DNA of 64,000 nt from an uncultured Desulfovibrio sp. (GCA_905235595.1 CAJOMG010000009.1:1-64000), one strand, 5' to 3'; shown: positions 18,023 to 27,769, numbered from the stretch's first letter. The notes: a model not told the origin generated them from the letters alone. Translations and numbers: made by a program.

Positions 18023-18928
18023 ATGGAACAGTTTTTCCAACAACTTCTGAACGGATTGGCCGTGGGCGGCATCTATGCTCTGGTAGCGTTGGGATATACC
18101 ATGGTCTACGGAGTGATGAAACTTATCAATTTTGCCCACGGAGACATTTTCACCATAGGGGCATATCTTGGGCTGTCTCTCCTTGTAAGCTGCAATATTG
18201 CCGGACTGCTTGGTCCTATGGCGGCTGTGCTTTCTGTTTTTGTGATGGTTGCTCTCCTTACGGCATTGGTTGGCTATCTGTTAGAAAGGGTAGCCTACCG
18301 CCCTCTACGTAATGCAGGAAGACTTTCAGCAGTTGTATCGGCACTGGGCGCGTCCATTTTTTTCCAAAATGCCGTCATGCTGATTTACGGTGCAAGGTTC
18401 TATGTCTATCCTGACTTCTTACGCCCTAACTTCACCGTACACCTATGGGGACTGGACATCCCGGGAATACGGCTGCTCGTAATAGGTGCCACTGTGGCGC
18501 TCATGTTGGCACTGTCAGCGTTTATTCAACACACACGAACCGGTGCCGCAATCCGCGCCGTTGCTATTGATCCCGGAGCTGCTCAGCTCATGGGTATTAA
18601 TGTCGACCGCATTATTTCTCTGGTTTTTCTTATCGGGCCAGGTCTGGGCGGCGCGGCAGGACTCTTGGTCGGCATCTATTATGGGCAGATAGATTTCACC
18701 ATGGGATGGTCTTATGGCCTTAAAGCATTTACTGCTGCTATTCTTGGGGGCATTGGCAATATCCCAGGAGCCATGCTCGGAGGATTATTACTAGGTGTTA
18801 TTGAAGCATTAGCAGCCGGCTATGTGGCAATGGCATGGAAGGATGCCATTGCCTTCTTTGTGCTCATACTCATTTTAATTATCCGCCCCACAGGCATTCT
18901 GGGTGAACGCACGGCAGACAAGCTATGA
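18023..18928 (+). CDS. livH: Branched-chain amino acid ABC transporter permease LivH
   Basis: A 301-residue inner-membrane permease with about eight hydrophobic segments. Family hallmarks are NGLAVGGIYALVALGYTMVYG at the N-terminus, NFAHGDIFTIGAY, and the cytoplasmic loop AVAIDPGAAQLMGINVDRI that contacts the ATPases. Its end overlaps livM by 4 bp (ATGA). The ribosome site is weak, so translation may depend partly on livK. Confidence 0.95.
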   Translation: MEQFFQQLLNGLAVGGIYALVALGYTMVYGVMKLINFAHGDIFTIGAYLGLSLLVSCNIAGLLGPMAAVLSVFVMVALLTALVGYLLERVAYRPLRNAGRLSAVVSALGASIFFQNAVMLIYGARFYVYPDFLRPNFTVHLWGLDIPGIRLLVIGATVALMLALSAFIQHTRTGAAIRAVAIDPGAAQLMGINVDRIISLVFLIGPGLGGAAGLLVGIYYGQIDFTMGWSYGLKAFTAAILGGIGNIPGAMLGGLLLGVIEALAAGYVAMAWKDAIAFFVLILILIIRPTGILGERTADKL

Positions 18929-19926
18929 AACCATTTGATATCAGGCAACCCCTATCTGCTGGCCTAGCCCTGCTGCTTCTAATCTTACCTTTTATTTGCA
19001 ACGCCTACTGGTTGGATGTGTGTGTAAGTATTGGCCTTTATGCATTGCTTGCCCTCTCGCTCAACGTGATTCTGGGACAAGCGGGCATTTTTCATATGGG
19101 TCATGCGGCATTTTTCGCCGTAGGTGCATACACCACCGCCATCCTAAACACCAGCTTCCAATGGCCAATACTTTGGACTATGCCTTTTGCAGGGGCTGTT
19201 GCAGCCCTTTTTGCCTTGATAGTGGCCCGCCCCATTATACATCTTCGGGGTGACTATCTGCTTATCGTTACCATAGGTATTGTTGAAATTGTACGGATCG
19301 CCCTTCTTAATGATGTGGGAGGTCTTACAGGCGGATCAAACGGTATCTTTGGCATATCCAGACCAACAATTTTCGGATTTCGCATTGCCAAGGGCACTCA
19401 GTTCTACTATTTGGTCTGGGGAATGGTTGGGGTGAGTCTTCTTCTTTTTCACTCTCTTTGGCGCTCTCGCTTCGGCCGAGCCCTTAACTATATCAAAGAA
19501 GACGATATTGCTGCAGAAGGCAGTGGCATACATGTATCACACTACAAACTGGTTGCCTTTGTTCTAGGCGCATTCTGGGCTGGCATGGCCGGAACTGTTT
19601 ATGCAGCAAAAATGACCACCATTGCGCCAGAATCATTCAATTTTCTCGAATCAGTCATTATTTTTGCCGTTGTTATCCTTTCGGGAGGTAGCCATCTGGG
19701 TGTACTCATCAGTGCTTTTCTTTTTATTGGCTTGCCTGAATTGCTGCGAGAATTTTCCAACGCACGCATGCTCATTTTTGGTTTTGCCATGATGGCTATG
19801 ATGATTTGGCGACCTCAGGGCATCCTACCGCCACGACACAGGCGGTATAATACAGCTGGATCTCTGGCAAAAGGCACTCCTCCGACTGCAGAGTTGGCCT
19901 CCACATCAAAGGAGGGGACCGCATGA
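18925..19926 (+). CDS. livM: Branched-chain amino acid ABC transporter permease LivM
   Basis: A 333-residue second permease, pairing with LivH to form the channel. It shows NVILGQAGIFHMGHAAFFAVGAY, LRGDYLLIVTIGIVEI and GGSNGIFGI, all conserved in LivM. Overlaps of 4 bp with both livH and livG show tight coupling. The C-terminal ~30 residues are a hydrophilic tail. Confidence 0.95.
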   Translation: MKPFDIRQPLSAGLALLLLILPFICNAYWLDVCVSIGLYALLALSLNVILGQAGIFHMGHAAFFAVGAYTTAILNTSFQWPILWTMPFAGAVAALFALIVARPIIHLRGDYLLIVTIGIVEIVRIALLNDVGGLTGGSNGIFGISRPTIFGFRIAKGTQFYYLVWGMVGVSLLLFHSLWRSRFGRALNYIKEDDIAAEGSGIHVSHYKLVAFVLGAFWAGMAGTVYAAKMTTIAPESFNFLESVIIFAVVILSGGSHLGVLISAFLFIGLPELLREFSNARMLIFGFAMMAMMIWRPQGILPPRHRRYNTAGSLAKGTPPTAELASTSKEGTA

Positions 19927-20693
19927 GTCTTCTACGTCTGGAAGATGTCAGCAAAATTTTCGGGGGACTTATCGCCGTTAACGATTTATCTTTTACGGTG
20001 GAACAGGGCAGCATCGTTGGTCTTATTGGTCCCAATGGTGCCGGCAAAACCACCGTATTCAACTGCATTACCGGCAACTACACGCCTGAAACCGGAGATA
20101 TTTTTTTCGACGACCAATCCATTACCGGCCTACGGCCACACCGCATTGTTTCACTGGGCATTGCCCGTACTTTCCAGAGTATTCGTCTTTTTGGGCGTCT
20201 GCCTGTACTGGAAAACGCACTTGCTGGGAGACACTGCCGTATGAAGGCAGGGCTTATTGCGTGCATGTTGCACACTGCAGCACAACGGCGTGAAGAAAAT
20301 GAAGCTGTAGCCCGATGTATGGAAGAACTGCGTTTCGTAGGTCTTGCCGAGCATTATGCAGAACCGGCAGGTGGTCTTTCTTACGGGAATCAACGTCTTC
20401 TGGAAATCGCACGTGCCTTGGCATCTGATCCCCGTCTGCTTATTCTGGACGAACCGGCAGGTGGCATGAATGAGCAGGAAACTGTCGCTCTTGTGGAAAC
20501 CATACAATCTATCCGCAACAGGGGCATTACTGTCCTTCTGATTGAACACGATATGCGATTAGTCATGAAAATTTGTGAAAAGTTGGTGGTACTGGAGCAC
20601 GGGTCGATGATTGTTCAGGGAAAGCCAGAAGATGTGCAACGTAATCCAGACGTCATTGAGGCATATCTGGGTGCAGATGACATGAAGTGGTAA
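19923..20693 (+). CDS. livG: Branched-chain amino acid ABC transporter ATPase LivG
   Basis: A 256-residue ABC ATPase. Walker A is GPNGAGKTT (residues 38-46), the signature is LSYGNQRLLEIARAL and Walker B is LLILDEPAGGMN. The C-terminal GKPEDVQRNPDVIEAYLG tail is characteristic of LivG and LivF. It forms a heterodimer with LivF at the cytoplasmic face. Confidence 0.95.
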   Translation: MSLLRLEDVSKIFGGLIAVNDLSFTVEQGSIVGLIGPNGAGKTTVFNCITGNYTPETGDIFFDDQSITGLRPHRIVSLGIARTFQSIRLFGRLPVLENALAGRHCRMKAGLIACMLHTAAQRREENEAVARCMEELRFVGLAEHYAEPAGGLSYGNQRLLEIARALASDPRLLILDEPAGGMNEQETVALVETIQSIRNRGITVLLIEHDMRLVMKICEKLVVLEHGSMIVQGKPEDVQRNPDVIEAYLGADDMKW

Positions 20694-20696
20694 AAC

Positions 20697-21407
20697 ATGT
20701 CCCTTTTGCAACTGTCTCATGTACATGTATGCTATGGCAACGTTGAAGTACTGCACGGCATCGACCTCAACGTGGAAGAAGGTGAAATTGTCACCATTCT
20801 TGGAGCCAATGGCGCAGGCAAGAGCACGACACTCCTTTCCATTAGCGGATTAGTGCATCCCTGTGAAGGTGAGATACTCTTTGACGGACATAATTTGCTA
20901 CGAATGCCAAGCTACAAAGTTGTAGGGCTTGGCATCGCACAATCGCCAGAAGGACGCCGCGTGTTCGGCGTTATGAGTGTGCTGGAAAACCTTCGGTTGG
21001 GGGCATTCTGCATTCATGACAGGCCACGAAGCGAGCGCACCTTGGAATGGATTTTCGATCTCTTTCCTCGACTGCGAGAACGCAAGGAACAACTGGCAGG
21101 CACACTCTCCGGTGGAGAGCAGCAAATGCTGTCCATTGGAAGGGCACTTATGGCAGAACCACGCCTCCTGCTCCTCGATGAACCATCATTGGGGCTGGCC
21201 CCACTGCTGGTGCGCTCCATTTTTGACACTATCCGCACCATCAATGCACGTGGCGTTACGGTACTGCTCGTGGAACAAAATGCTCGTGCGGCATTGCGAT
21301 TGGCAAGTCGTGGTTATGTATTGGAAGTAGGTCATGTTGTCAGAGAAGACGTTGCCACAACGCTGCTCGCCGACCCAGGTGTACGAAAAGCATATCTAGG
21401 AGGTTGA
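20697..21407 (+). CDS. livF: Branched-chain amino acid ABC transporter ATPase LivF
   Basis: A 236-residue ABC ATPase, the second nucleotide-binding subunit. Walker A is GANGAGKST, followed by SPEGRRVFGVMSVLENL, the signature LSGGEQQMLSIGRAL and Walker B LLLLDEPSLGLAP. It starts 3 bp after livG and ends the operon. The next 235 bp to the cytochrome gene hold no clear intrinsic terminator. Confidence 0.95.
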   Translation: MSLLQLSHVHVCYGNVEVLHGIDLNVEEGEIVTILGANGAGKSTTLLSISGLVHPCEGEILFDGHNLLRMPSYKVVGLGIAQSPEGRRVFGVMSVLENLRLGAFCIHDRPRSERTLEWIFDLFPRLRERKEQLAGTLSGGEQQMLSIGRALMAEPRLLLLDEPSLGLAPLLVRSIFDTIRTINARGVTVLLVEQNARAALRLASRGYVLEVGHVVREDVATTLLADPGVRKAYLGG

Positions 21408-21563
21408 ACGCCTACGCACGAACCCCACAGATAATACGGCATAATAAACAGCTTGCATAGCGATGAACACTTGCAGGAATATATTTTCATGCCTAAAATA
21501 ACATCATCCCTTTACCCATGGTAACGGCGTATTGACATCTAACCTTGCTGTACGGAACATTCA

Positions 21564-21575
21564 GACGTTAACGTC
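21564..21575. promoter_or_regulatory. 12-bp perfect palindrome upstream of the cytochrome c3 gene
   Basis: GACGTTAACGTC is a perfect palindrome 67 bp before the cytochrome start, about 26 bp after a TTGACA (21532-21537). No good -10 box pairs with that TTGACA. It could be a regulator site, but one short palindrome is weak evidence. Confidence 0.25.
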
Positions 21576-21642
21576 GAAGCATTCGGATCGTGAACGTCCC
21601 TATAACGCGACGTACGCGGGTGGGCATTACCTAGGAGGAAAT

Positions 21643-22083
21643 ATGAAGTATGTGTCGCTACTTTTCTTTTCGCTTGCACTTGTAATGTGGAGTGTAGGAA
21701 CGCAAGCGAGAGATATTAAGGAAATGTCACAATTCATAAAACAGCCTTTGCAAATAAAAGCCGGCTTGTCCAAACGCATGGATGTTGTTTTTCCGCACAC
21801 AGCCCACAGGGGTATCAACTGTTTACAGTGCCACCATGAGATAGGGCCTGATGGAAGATATGTAGCCTGTACGGAATGTCACAGTAAACCTGGTCCGCGC
21901 GAGCGTGATCCCTTGAGTATGTTTATGGCCTTCCATGCCAAGGAAAGTGATCGTTCTTGCGTTGGCTGCCACAAACAAATGTTGAACAAAATCCCAGCCA
22001 AGTACGAAGCCAAGTTTAAGGGCTGCCGTCCGTGCCACATGTCTAACGGGTCGCGAGAAGCCCTTAAAGCCGCGACAGAATAA
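21643..22083 (+). CDS. Periplasmic tetraheme cytochrome c3-like protein (class III)
   Basis: A 146-residue secreted cytochrome. The signal peptide is residues 1-22 (ending TQA). Four heme-attachment sites are visible: CLQCH, CTECH, CVGCH and CRPCH. The arrangement (FPHTAH before site 1, MAFHAKESDRSCVGCHK at site 3) matches cytochrome c3, which shuttles electrons between periplasmic hydrogenases or formate dehydrogenases and membrane complexes. The classical type I protein has CxxxxCH at sites 2 and 4; here all four are CxxCH, as in type II (acidic) c3. AGGAGG six bases before the ATG fixes the start. Confidence 0.9.
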   Translation: MKYVSLLFFSLALVMWSVGTQARDIKEMSQFIKQPLQIKAGLSKRMDVVFPHTAHRGINCLQCHHEIGPDGRYVACTECHSKPGPRERDPLSMFMAFHAKESDRSCVGCHKQMLNKIPAKYEAKFKGCRPCHMSNGSREALKAATE

Positions 22084-22208
22084 TAATCTCAAAGAGTATG
22101 CCATACTCGAAATAAAATTCAGACATTTTCTAGATTTTGGCATGTACTTTGCTTTAAGCAGAGTGTGGTGACAAACAAATGACATAAGCTGACTCCCTCC
22201 TGAATGCA

Positions 22209-22237
22209 GACGGCCGCCGGTTGTACCGACGGCCGTC
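22209..22237. terminator. Possible bidirectional terminator hairpin
   Basis: GACGGCCG (22209-22216) pairs with CGGCCGTC (22230-22237) across a 13-nt loop. It lies between the convergent cytochrome c3 and YgiW-like genes, where a terminator for both is expected. The T-content after the stem is modest on either strand. Confidence 0.45.
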
Positions 22238-22270
22238 CCGTATTTAGAAATCAAGGTCATTAGAACAACG

Positions 22271-22660
22271 TCACTGAATTTCCATGCTCTTTACATCAAT
22301 CTTTGTCCGCCCCACCAGCTCCTTGTCAACCTCTCCATACAGACGAACGGTCGTCTGTGGCGTAACCGTGCGCCCCATGAAAAGTTCATCGTCTATTTCT
22401 ACCATGATTTCACCTGTGGAGTCACGGAAAAGATAATGGTCGTGATCTCCCCCTGCACGACTTACAATATGGCCAGTAAGAACAACAGGAGTATCATCCC
22501 AGGCAGATTTGGCCTGTGCTACTGTTGTCACACCCGTCTGACCGCCAGGCCCCTGAAAACCACCTGCACCAGCCGGAGCACCTCCCTGAAAACCACCTGT
22601 AGCAGCCCAACCCGTGGAAACCAGTAACACCACTAATGACAAAGCCATCAAAATGCGCAT
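22271..22660 (-). CDS. YgiW/YdeI-family OB-fold stress protein, periplasmic
   Basis: A 129-residue exported protein. The signal peptide is residues 1 to ~19 (ending GWA), followed by a Gly-rich linker (GGFQGG repeats, 21-42) and a bacterial OB-fold domain with VVLTGHIVSRAGGDHDHYLF, STGEIMVEID and VRLYGEVDKE. The family is linked to stress tolerance and cationic compound resistance in enterobacteria; the ligand is unknown. AGGAGG lies just upstream of the ATG. Confidence 0.85.
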   Translation of the reverse strand: MRILMALSLVVLLVSTGWAATGGFQGGAPAGAGGFQGPGGQTGVTTVAQAKSAWDDTPVVLTGHIVSRAGGDHDHYLFRDSTGEIMVEIDDELFMGRTVTPQTTVRLYGEVDKELVGRTKIDVKSMEIQ

Positions 22661-22937
22661 AGGCTCCTCCTTTAAATGAGAAAATCATGTCTGTCCGGCT
22701 AACGAGCTAAAAAAAATGTCCAAAATCTCTCTACGTCGCGGTCTGTCAGTGCAACAGATTTTAGAAATACTACAGCTCAATCTGTTCGGTACCGCTTCCT
22801 AAGAAGAGTTGCTGTATCCGCGACAATGAGAAAAACAAAATCTATATAATTTCAGTCTATTAACTTGCGCTGCTTAGCAGGACACTAACGTGAAAAATCT
22901 ATCCGTGAGTAGTGTTACTGAGGTATCGTTCTCTATG

Positions 22938-23093
22938 TTAATAGTCAAATAGTTTTTGGAAAAAACCTATTTCAAGAGTACCACGACTTCGTTTGTCAGC
23001 CAGAAAAACCTGAAAAACATTCTTGGCAATGTCCAACCCCACGCAGTATATATCTTCCTTGGACACGGCTCCATTTTTTATGGTGTAGCACAT
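22938..23093 (-). pseudogene. IS110-family transposase N-terminal remnant
   Basis: A 51-codon open frame on the minus strand has YCVGLDIAKNVFQVFLADKR at residues 16-35. This is the start of the DEDD catalytic domain of IS110 transposases, with the first acidic residue at D21. After about residue 38 the match ends and a stop follows at residue 52, whereas the full enzyme is usually over 300 residues. I found no continuation of the reading frame through 22661 and no terminal repeats. The remnant occupies most of the gap between the YgiW-like gene and the M16 protease; nothing else recognisable lies in 22661-22937. Confidence 0.8.
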
Positions 23094-23215
23094 GTATCAC
23101 CTGTGGCACTACGATGCCGGTGAGCTTACAGTTTCTTAGGCCGGGGTCTATTTCATCTATGACAACCCATTTCAGTACCCGCGACATACTGGAAAACCCA
23201 TTCAGGACACTAGCA

Positions 23216-26128
23216 ATGCAAAAACACGGATTCTCTCTCGTCACCGAACGCTATCTGCACGAAGTCGGAGGTACTGCACGACTCTGGCAGCACGACGTCA
23301 CGGGGGCACAATTACTCTCCATTAGCAATACAGATGAAAACAAGTGCTTTGGCGTGAGCTTTCGCACCCCCCCCACTGACTCCACGGGCGTAGCCCATAT
23401 TCTTGAGCATTCCGTACTCTGTGGCTCGACAAAATACCCCGTCAAAGAACCCTTTGTGGAGCTGCTCAAGGGCTCGCTGCAAACTTTTCTCAATGCCTTC
23501 ACTTTTCCTGACAAAACCTGCTACCCTGTGGCCAGCTGCAACCTGCAAGATTTCTATAATCTTATTGATGTCTACACAGACGCGGTATTCCACCCACGCA
23601 TCTCCGAAGACATTTTTAAGCAAGAAGGCTGGCACGTGGAAGCAGAAACGGCCGATGGCCCGTGGTCCTATAAAGGGGTTGTCTACAATGAAATGAAAGG
23701 GGTCTACTCTTCACCAGACTCCGTTCTTGCAGAACAAAGCCAGCAGGCACTCTTCCCTGACACGCTATACAGCCTAGATTCTGGAGGCAACCCAGAGTGC
23801 ATCCCCGACCTCACCTATGCGGCTTTCCACGAATTTCACAGTCGCTACTACCACCCCAGCAATGCACGGTTCTTCTTCTGGGGAGATGATGCAGAGGAGG
23901 AACGCCTGCGACGCATCGCCGAAACGCTTAAAGGGTATAGTGCTAAGCCCGTGGATTCTGCAATCCCTCTGCAAAGGCGTCTTGACATGCCTCGGCAGAT
24001 TGAAATGCCGTACGCTGCCGCAAAAGACGAAAAACGCGCCATGTTCACGGTCAACTGGCTCCTCGGTGAACGGGGAGACGTATACCAGGCTCTGCTCATG
24101 GAAATGCTCGAGCATATTCTTGAAGGGCTTCCGGGGTCGCCCCTGCATAAGGCGCTCATCGAATCTGGCCTTGGTGAAGACACCACGGGGTGTGGTCTGG
24201 AGACAGACTTGCGTCAAATGTACTACTCCACCGGACTCAAGGGGGTTGCACCCGAGAATGTGCAAAAAGCCGAATTGTGCATTTTTGACACCCTGGAGCA
24301 GCTCGCTGAAAAAGGCATTCCCGCACAGGCAGTTGAGGCAGCGTTAAACTCAGTGGAATTTGCCTATCGTGAAAATAATTCTGGCCGCTTCCCTCGTGGT
24401 CTGGCAGCCATGGTGCAAGCTCTCTCCACCTGGCTGTATGACGGTGATCCCCTGGCACCGCTTGCCTGGGAAGCACCACTCAATGAAATCAAAACACGCC
24501 TTGCCGCAGGAGAACCCCTGTTCGAGCAGGCCATACGCCAGTGGTTTTTGAATAACAACCACCGAGCCACTGTCATTCTGCTCCCGGATACCACCTTAGG
24601 CGCAACACGCGACGCAGCCGAACAAATCAGAGTTAACAGTATACAGAACGACTGCGATGCCATAGCACGCTCGGCCATGGTTGACGACACCATCCGACTT
24701 CAAGCCATCCAGACAGAACCAGACAGTCCTGAGGCTCTTGCAACTATACCGCAGCTTGGCCTTAACGATCTGCCCCGCGAGAATACCCCTATTCCCTGCA
24801 GCATAAATGAAACCGTACCAGTCACACTCACGCACGAACTGCCAACACGGGGCATTGCCTATACCACCCTTTTGCTGCCACTGGATAATGTACCGGACAA
24901 TCTTGTACCCCTGCTGCCACTTTTTGCCCGTTCCCTCACTGAAACGGGAACTGCGAAACGAGACTTTACGGCACTAGGTGCCAAGCTTGCTGCAAAAACC
25001 GGCGGGTTTTCTGCTGATACTTTGCTGGGCACGGTTTGCGGCAGTCGTGCCCCGCTGACGTGGCTTAGCATCACCGGCAAAGCCGTGTACGACAAGCTGT
25101 CCGACCTCATGGCACTCACCCATGAAATCCTGCTGGAGCCCATGACAGATGCATCTATACTGACAGAACGCCTCAGCCAAATGCTTCTGGAAGACAAAGC
25201 AAGACTTGAACACGGCCTGCAGGCTGCGGGGCACGCTACGGTAAGCACCCGCTTGCGCGCACATTTCAATGGCGCGGACGCCTTAATCGAACGTACAACT
25301 GGCTTGAGCTATCTCGCTAGTGTACGCAACCTGCTGGCGCGACTGGAACAGGACGCATCATCAGTTCTGACTGATCTGAAAACTCTGCGAGACTACATTG
25401 TTGCAAGCCCTGGCGCTGTCTTTGACTGCGTTGCCGAAACAGAAGGCCTTGCCATAGCTACGAACCAAGCCAGATATCTGCTGGCCGATTTGCCCACTAC
25501 CCGGCCAGGAAGCATCACATGCCTAGGCACAAGCCCCTTCACCCTGCCCGCGGGAGAGGCATTCATAGCGCCAACACAGATCAATTTTGTGGGCAAAGCT
25601 GCCAATCTTTACGACCTGGGTTATAGCTATCACGGTTCGGCCAGCGTCATCCTACGATACCTGCGTATGGGTTATCTGTGGGAGCAAGTACGGGTGCGCG
25701 GCGGCGCCTACGGCGCCTTTTGCGCACTGGACAGACTGGGTGGCACACTGACCTGTGCATCATACCGCGACCCCAACGTTGATAAGACTCTGGCCTCCTA
25801 TGACAGGATGGCCACATTCTTGCGGACATTTCACCCAGACACTGCCCAACTCACACAGGCCATTGTGGGCGCTGTGGGTGACCTAGACGCCTATCTCCTG
25901 CCCGATGCAAAAGGGGCGCGTTCACTTTCACGCTGGCTTACACACGATACAGACGACAACCGCGCCCGCATGCGTGAAGAAATTCTTGGCACTACACGCG
26001 CCCATTTCCAAGAATTTGCCGATGTACTGGCTACGGCCTCCAAAAACGGGATCGTATGCGTATTGGGCGGTCCCAAGGCCGAAACTGCCGCCGCAGCGCA
26101 CGGCTGGATACAGCAATCACTGATATAG
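23216..26128 (+). CDS. M16C-family zinc metalloprotease (PreP-like)
   Basis: About 970 residues. The inverted zinc motif HxxEH is HILEHS at residues 61-65, followed by the family-typical GSTKYPVKEPFVELLKGS. The size, with two homologous halves and the M16C-associated middle domain, matches presequence protease rather than the ~430-residue processing peptidases. It probably degrades short peptides in the cytosol. I chose the ATG at 23216 (AGGA eight bases upstream, HGF start); an ATG at 23159 in the same frame would add 19 residues without a good ribosome site. The sulfotransferase gene begins one base after its stop. Confidence 0.9.
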   Translation: MQKHGFSLVTERYLHEVGGTARLWQHDVTGAQLLSISNTDENKCFGVSFRTPPTDSTGVAHILEHSVLCGSTKYPVKEPFVELLKGSLQTFLNAFTFPDKTCYPVASCNLQDFYNLIDVYTDAVFHPRISEDIFKQEGWHVEAETADGPWSYKGVVYNEMKGVYSSPDSVLAEQSQQALFPDTLYSLDSGGNPECIPDLTYAAFHEFHSRYYHPSNARFFFWGDDAEEERLRRIAETLKGYSAKPVDSAIPLQRRLDMPRQIEMPYAAAKDEKRAMFTVNWLLGERGDVYQALLMEMLEHILEGLPGSPLHKALIESGLGEDTTGCGLETDLRQMYYSTGLKGVAPENVQKAELCIFDTLEQLAEKGIPAQAVEAALNSVEFAYRENNSGRFPRGLAAMVQALSTWLYDGDPLAPLAWEAPLNEIKTRLAAGEPLFEQAIRQWFLNNNHRATVILLPDTTLGATRDAAEQIRVNSIQNDCDAIARSAMVDDTIRLQAIQTEPDSPEALATIPQLGLNDLPRENTPIPCSINETVPVTLTHELPTRGIAYTTLLLPLDNVPDNLVPLLPLFARSLTETGTAKRDFTALGAKLAAKTGGFSADTLLGTVCGSRAPLTWLSITGKAVYDKLSDLMALTHEILLEPMTDASILTERLSQMLLEDKARLEHGLQAAGHATVSTRLRAHFNGADALIERTTGLSYLASVRNLLARLEQDASSVLTDLKTLRDYIVASPGAVFDCVAETEGLAIATNQARYLLADLPTTRPGSITCLGTSPFTLPAGEAFIAPTQINFVGKAANLYDLGYSYHGSASVILRYLRMGYLWEQVRVRGGAYGAFCALDRLGGTLTCASYRDPNVDKTLASYDRMATFLRTFHPDTAQLTQAIVGAVGDLDAYLLPDAKGARSLSRWLTHDTDDNRARMREEILGTTRAHFQEFADVLATASKNGIVCVLGGPKAETAAAAHGWIQQSLI

Positions 26129-26129
26129 C

Positions 26130-26972
26130 ATGGACAGAAAACCGCGTCTCATCCTGGTGCTGGGCATGCACCGCAGTGGCACGAGCGCCTTTGCCCGTGC
26201 CCTGCGGGTATTTGGTGTAGCACTGGGGAATGATTTGCTGCCTGCACACCCCTGCAACCCAAAGGGTTTTTTTGAAGATGCACACATTTATGCTTTTAAC
26301 AAAGCCCTGCTCGCCCACATGGGCCGTAAATGGTACGACCTTCCCCCCTCTCACCAGATGCAACGTATTCTTGCTGCAGGGGAATGGGGCGCCGATGCCT
26401 TGACTCTGCTGCGCGAAAAAACAGCACAGCATGCACTCTTTGGCCTCAAAGATCCACGCATGAGCGTACTCCTGCCTTTTTGGCGACCATTATTGGCACA
26501 TTCCGGGCTGTCAATCCACTGCTGTATCTGTCTGCGTACGCCGGAAGGGGTAGCCCGCTCACTGTCTCAACGAGACAATCTGCCAACCGAGAAAGCCTAT
26601 GCACTCTGGGTGGCACACACTCTGGGAGCACTTACGGGCAGTGTTGGGCTGCCATGTCTCTGCATGACCTACGAGGCTCTTCTTCGGCAACCGATTCCCC
26701 AGCTGGAAAGATTGGGATCATTCCTGAATCTCACGGCTATAGCTACGGAACGACGCTCATTCCTTGAGGAATTTCTGGACTCAGACCTCTGCCATTATCA
26801 CCCGACAAAGGATGACAAACCCGCAAACGACGATCCCTATGCCCTTCTTGCACGAGACATCTATGCCGGTCTATGTGCCAACGATGCAGATCCTCTTACA
26901 CCCGATGCACCTAATACCATTAGGCTCACTGGACAATGGTTGACCCGCTTCCGACATCTTCCTCCTCCATAG
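26130..26972 (+). CDS. Sulfotransferase family protein
   Basis: A 280-residue protein with the 5'-phosphosulfate-binding loop GMHRSGTSA (12-20) and a later LKDPRMSVLLPFW segment resembling the 3'-phosphate site. It would transfer sulfate from PAPS to a glycan or other acceptor; the acceptor is unknown. It starts one base after the M16 gene. Confidence in the fold is good, in the reaction moderate. Confidence 0.75.
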   Translation: MDRKPRLILVLGMHRSGTSAFARALRVFGVALGNDLLPAHPCNPKGFFEDAHIYAFNKALLAHMGRKWYDLPPSHQMQRILAAGEWGADALTLLREKTAQHALFGLKDPRMSVLLPFWRPLLAHSGLSIHCCICLRTPEGVARSLSQRDNLPTEKAYALWVAHTLGALTGSVGLPCLCMTYEALLRQPIPQLERLGSFLNLTAIATERRSFLEEFLDSDLCHYHPTKDDKPANDDPYALLARDIYAGLCANDADPLTPDAPNTIRLTGQWLTRFRHLPPP

Positions 26973-27004
26973 GAACCGTGCACAAACATAACGATATAAC
27001 AGCA

Positions 27005-27769
27005 ATGCTGCCGAAATCCGTACTTGCCGGCCGACTAGCCGCACCTTCATTTGTGCTTCCGGCACCAATAGCGGTAAATGCCCAGTTTTTGTCAGAAAAG
27101 GTTGACGAAGTTGGGCTCTGCCTTTTTGAAACACAGACCTGCCTAGCTTATGGACAGGATGATCTTCCCCAAGCGCTTTCTGTCCTGCCCTTGCGTTGGC
27201 ATGCCCATCTGCCTTTGGATCTTCTCTGGCCTGAACACATCAGACACACTTCACACCCCGCCCGTACCGCTGCCCATGCGTCCCTTGCCATCCTGAAAAA
27301 AATTACATTTTTACGACCACGTTACGCCATTCTGCACCCCCCAGATGGCCCCATCTACTGGCAACGCCGTCTGCTGGCAGATTTCCTCTATTTTTGGCAC
27401 GATGCCACACAACTCCCCCTGCTGCTGGAAAACACTGCCCACTGTGACATACTATCTCTGGGCAACTCATTTTTGCATGACACAGGAGTTGGCTTATGTC
27501 TGGACGTGGGGCATCTCCTAGGCTATGATCAACGATGTTTGTTCACTTCAGATCTGCCCGAGCAAGCCGCTCTGCTTCATTGGAGTGCTCCTGGCAATCA
27601 TGACCGTCATCTGCCTCTCACGGCCATGACCGCGTCCCAGCAGCGTACAGCGGCTACACTGGCTGCACGTGTGCCCCGTACGGCCACGCACATGATTGAA
27701 GTGTTCAACTGGAATGGATATCTGGCATCTCTGCCCCTACTGGCACAACTTGTCGCTGCATGTCCATAA
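27005..27769 (+). CDS. CbiR-like TIM-barrel protein (possible cobamide phosphodiesterase)
   Basis: About 254 residues resembling the AP-endonuclease-2/xylose-isomerase-like TIM barrel. Putative metal and active-site motifs follow barrel order: RWHAHLPLDLLW, AILHPPDG, LLLENTAH, GVGLCLDVGHLLGYDQ, LHWSAPGNHDRHLP and MIEVFNW. The pattern fits CbiR, which removes the lower ligand of cobamides so they can be rebuilt. That assignment is from remembered motifs, not a search, so it is tentative. The start is uncertain: ATG at 27005 lacks a clear ribosome site, and the open frame extends into the sulfotransferase gene. Confidence 0.5.
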   Translation: MLPKSVLAGRLAAPSFVLPAPIAVNAQFLSEKVDEVGLCLFETQTCLAYGQDDLPQALSVLPLRWHAHLPLDLLWPEHIRHTSHPARTAAHASLAILKKITFLRPRYAILHPPDGPIYWQRRLLADFLYFWHDATQLPLLLENTAHCDILSLGNSFLHDTGVGLCLDVGHLLGYDQRCLFTSDLPEQAALLHWSAPGNHDRHLPLTAMTASQQRTAATLAARVPRTATHMIEVFNWNGYLASLPLLAQLVAACP

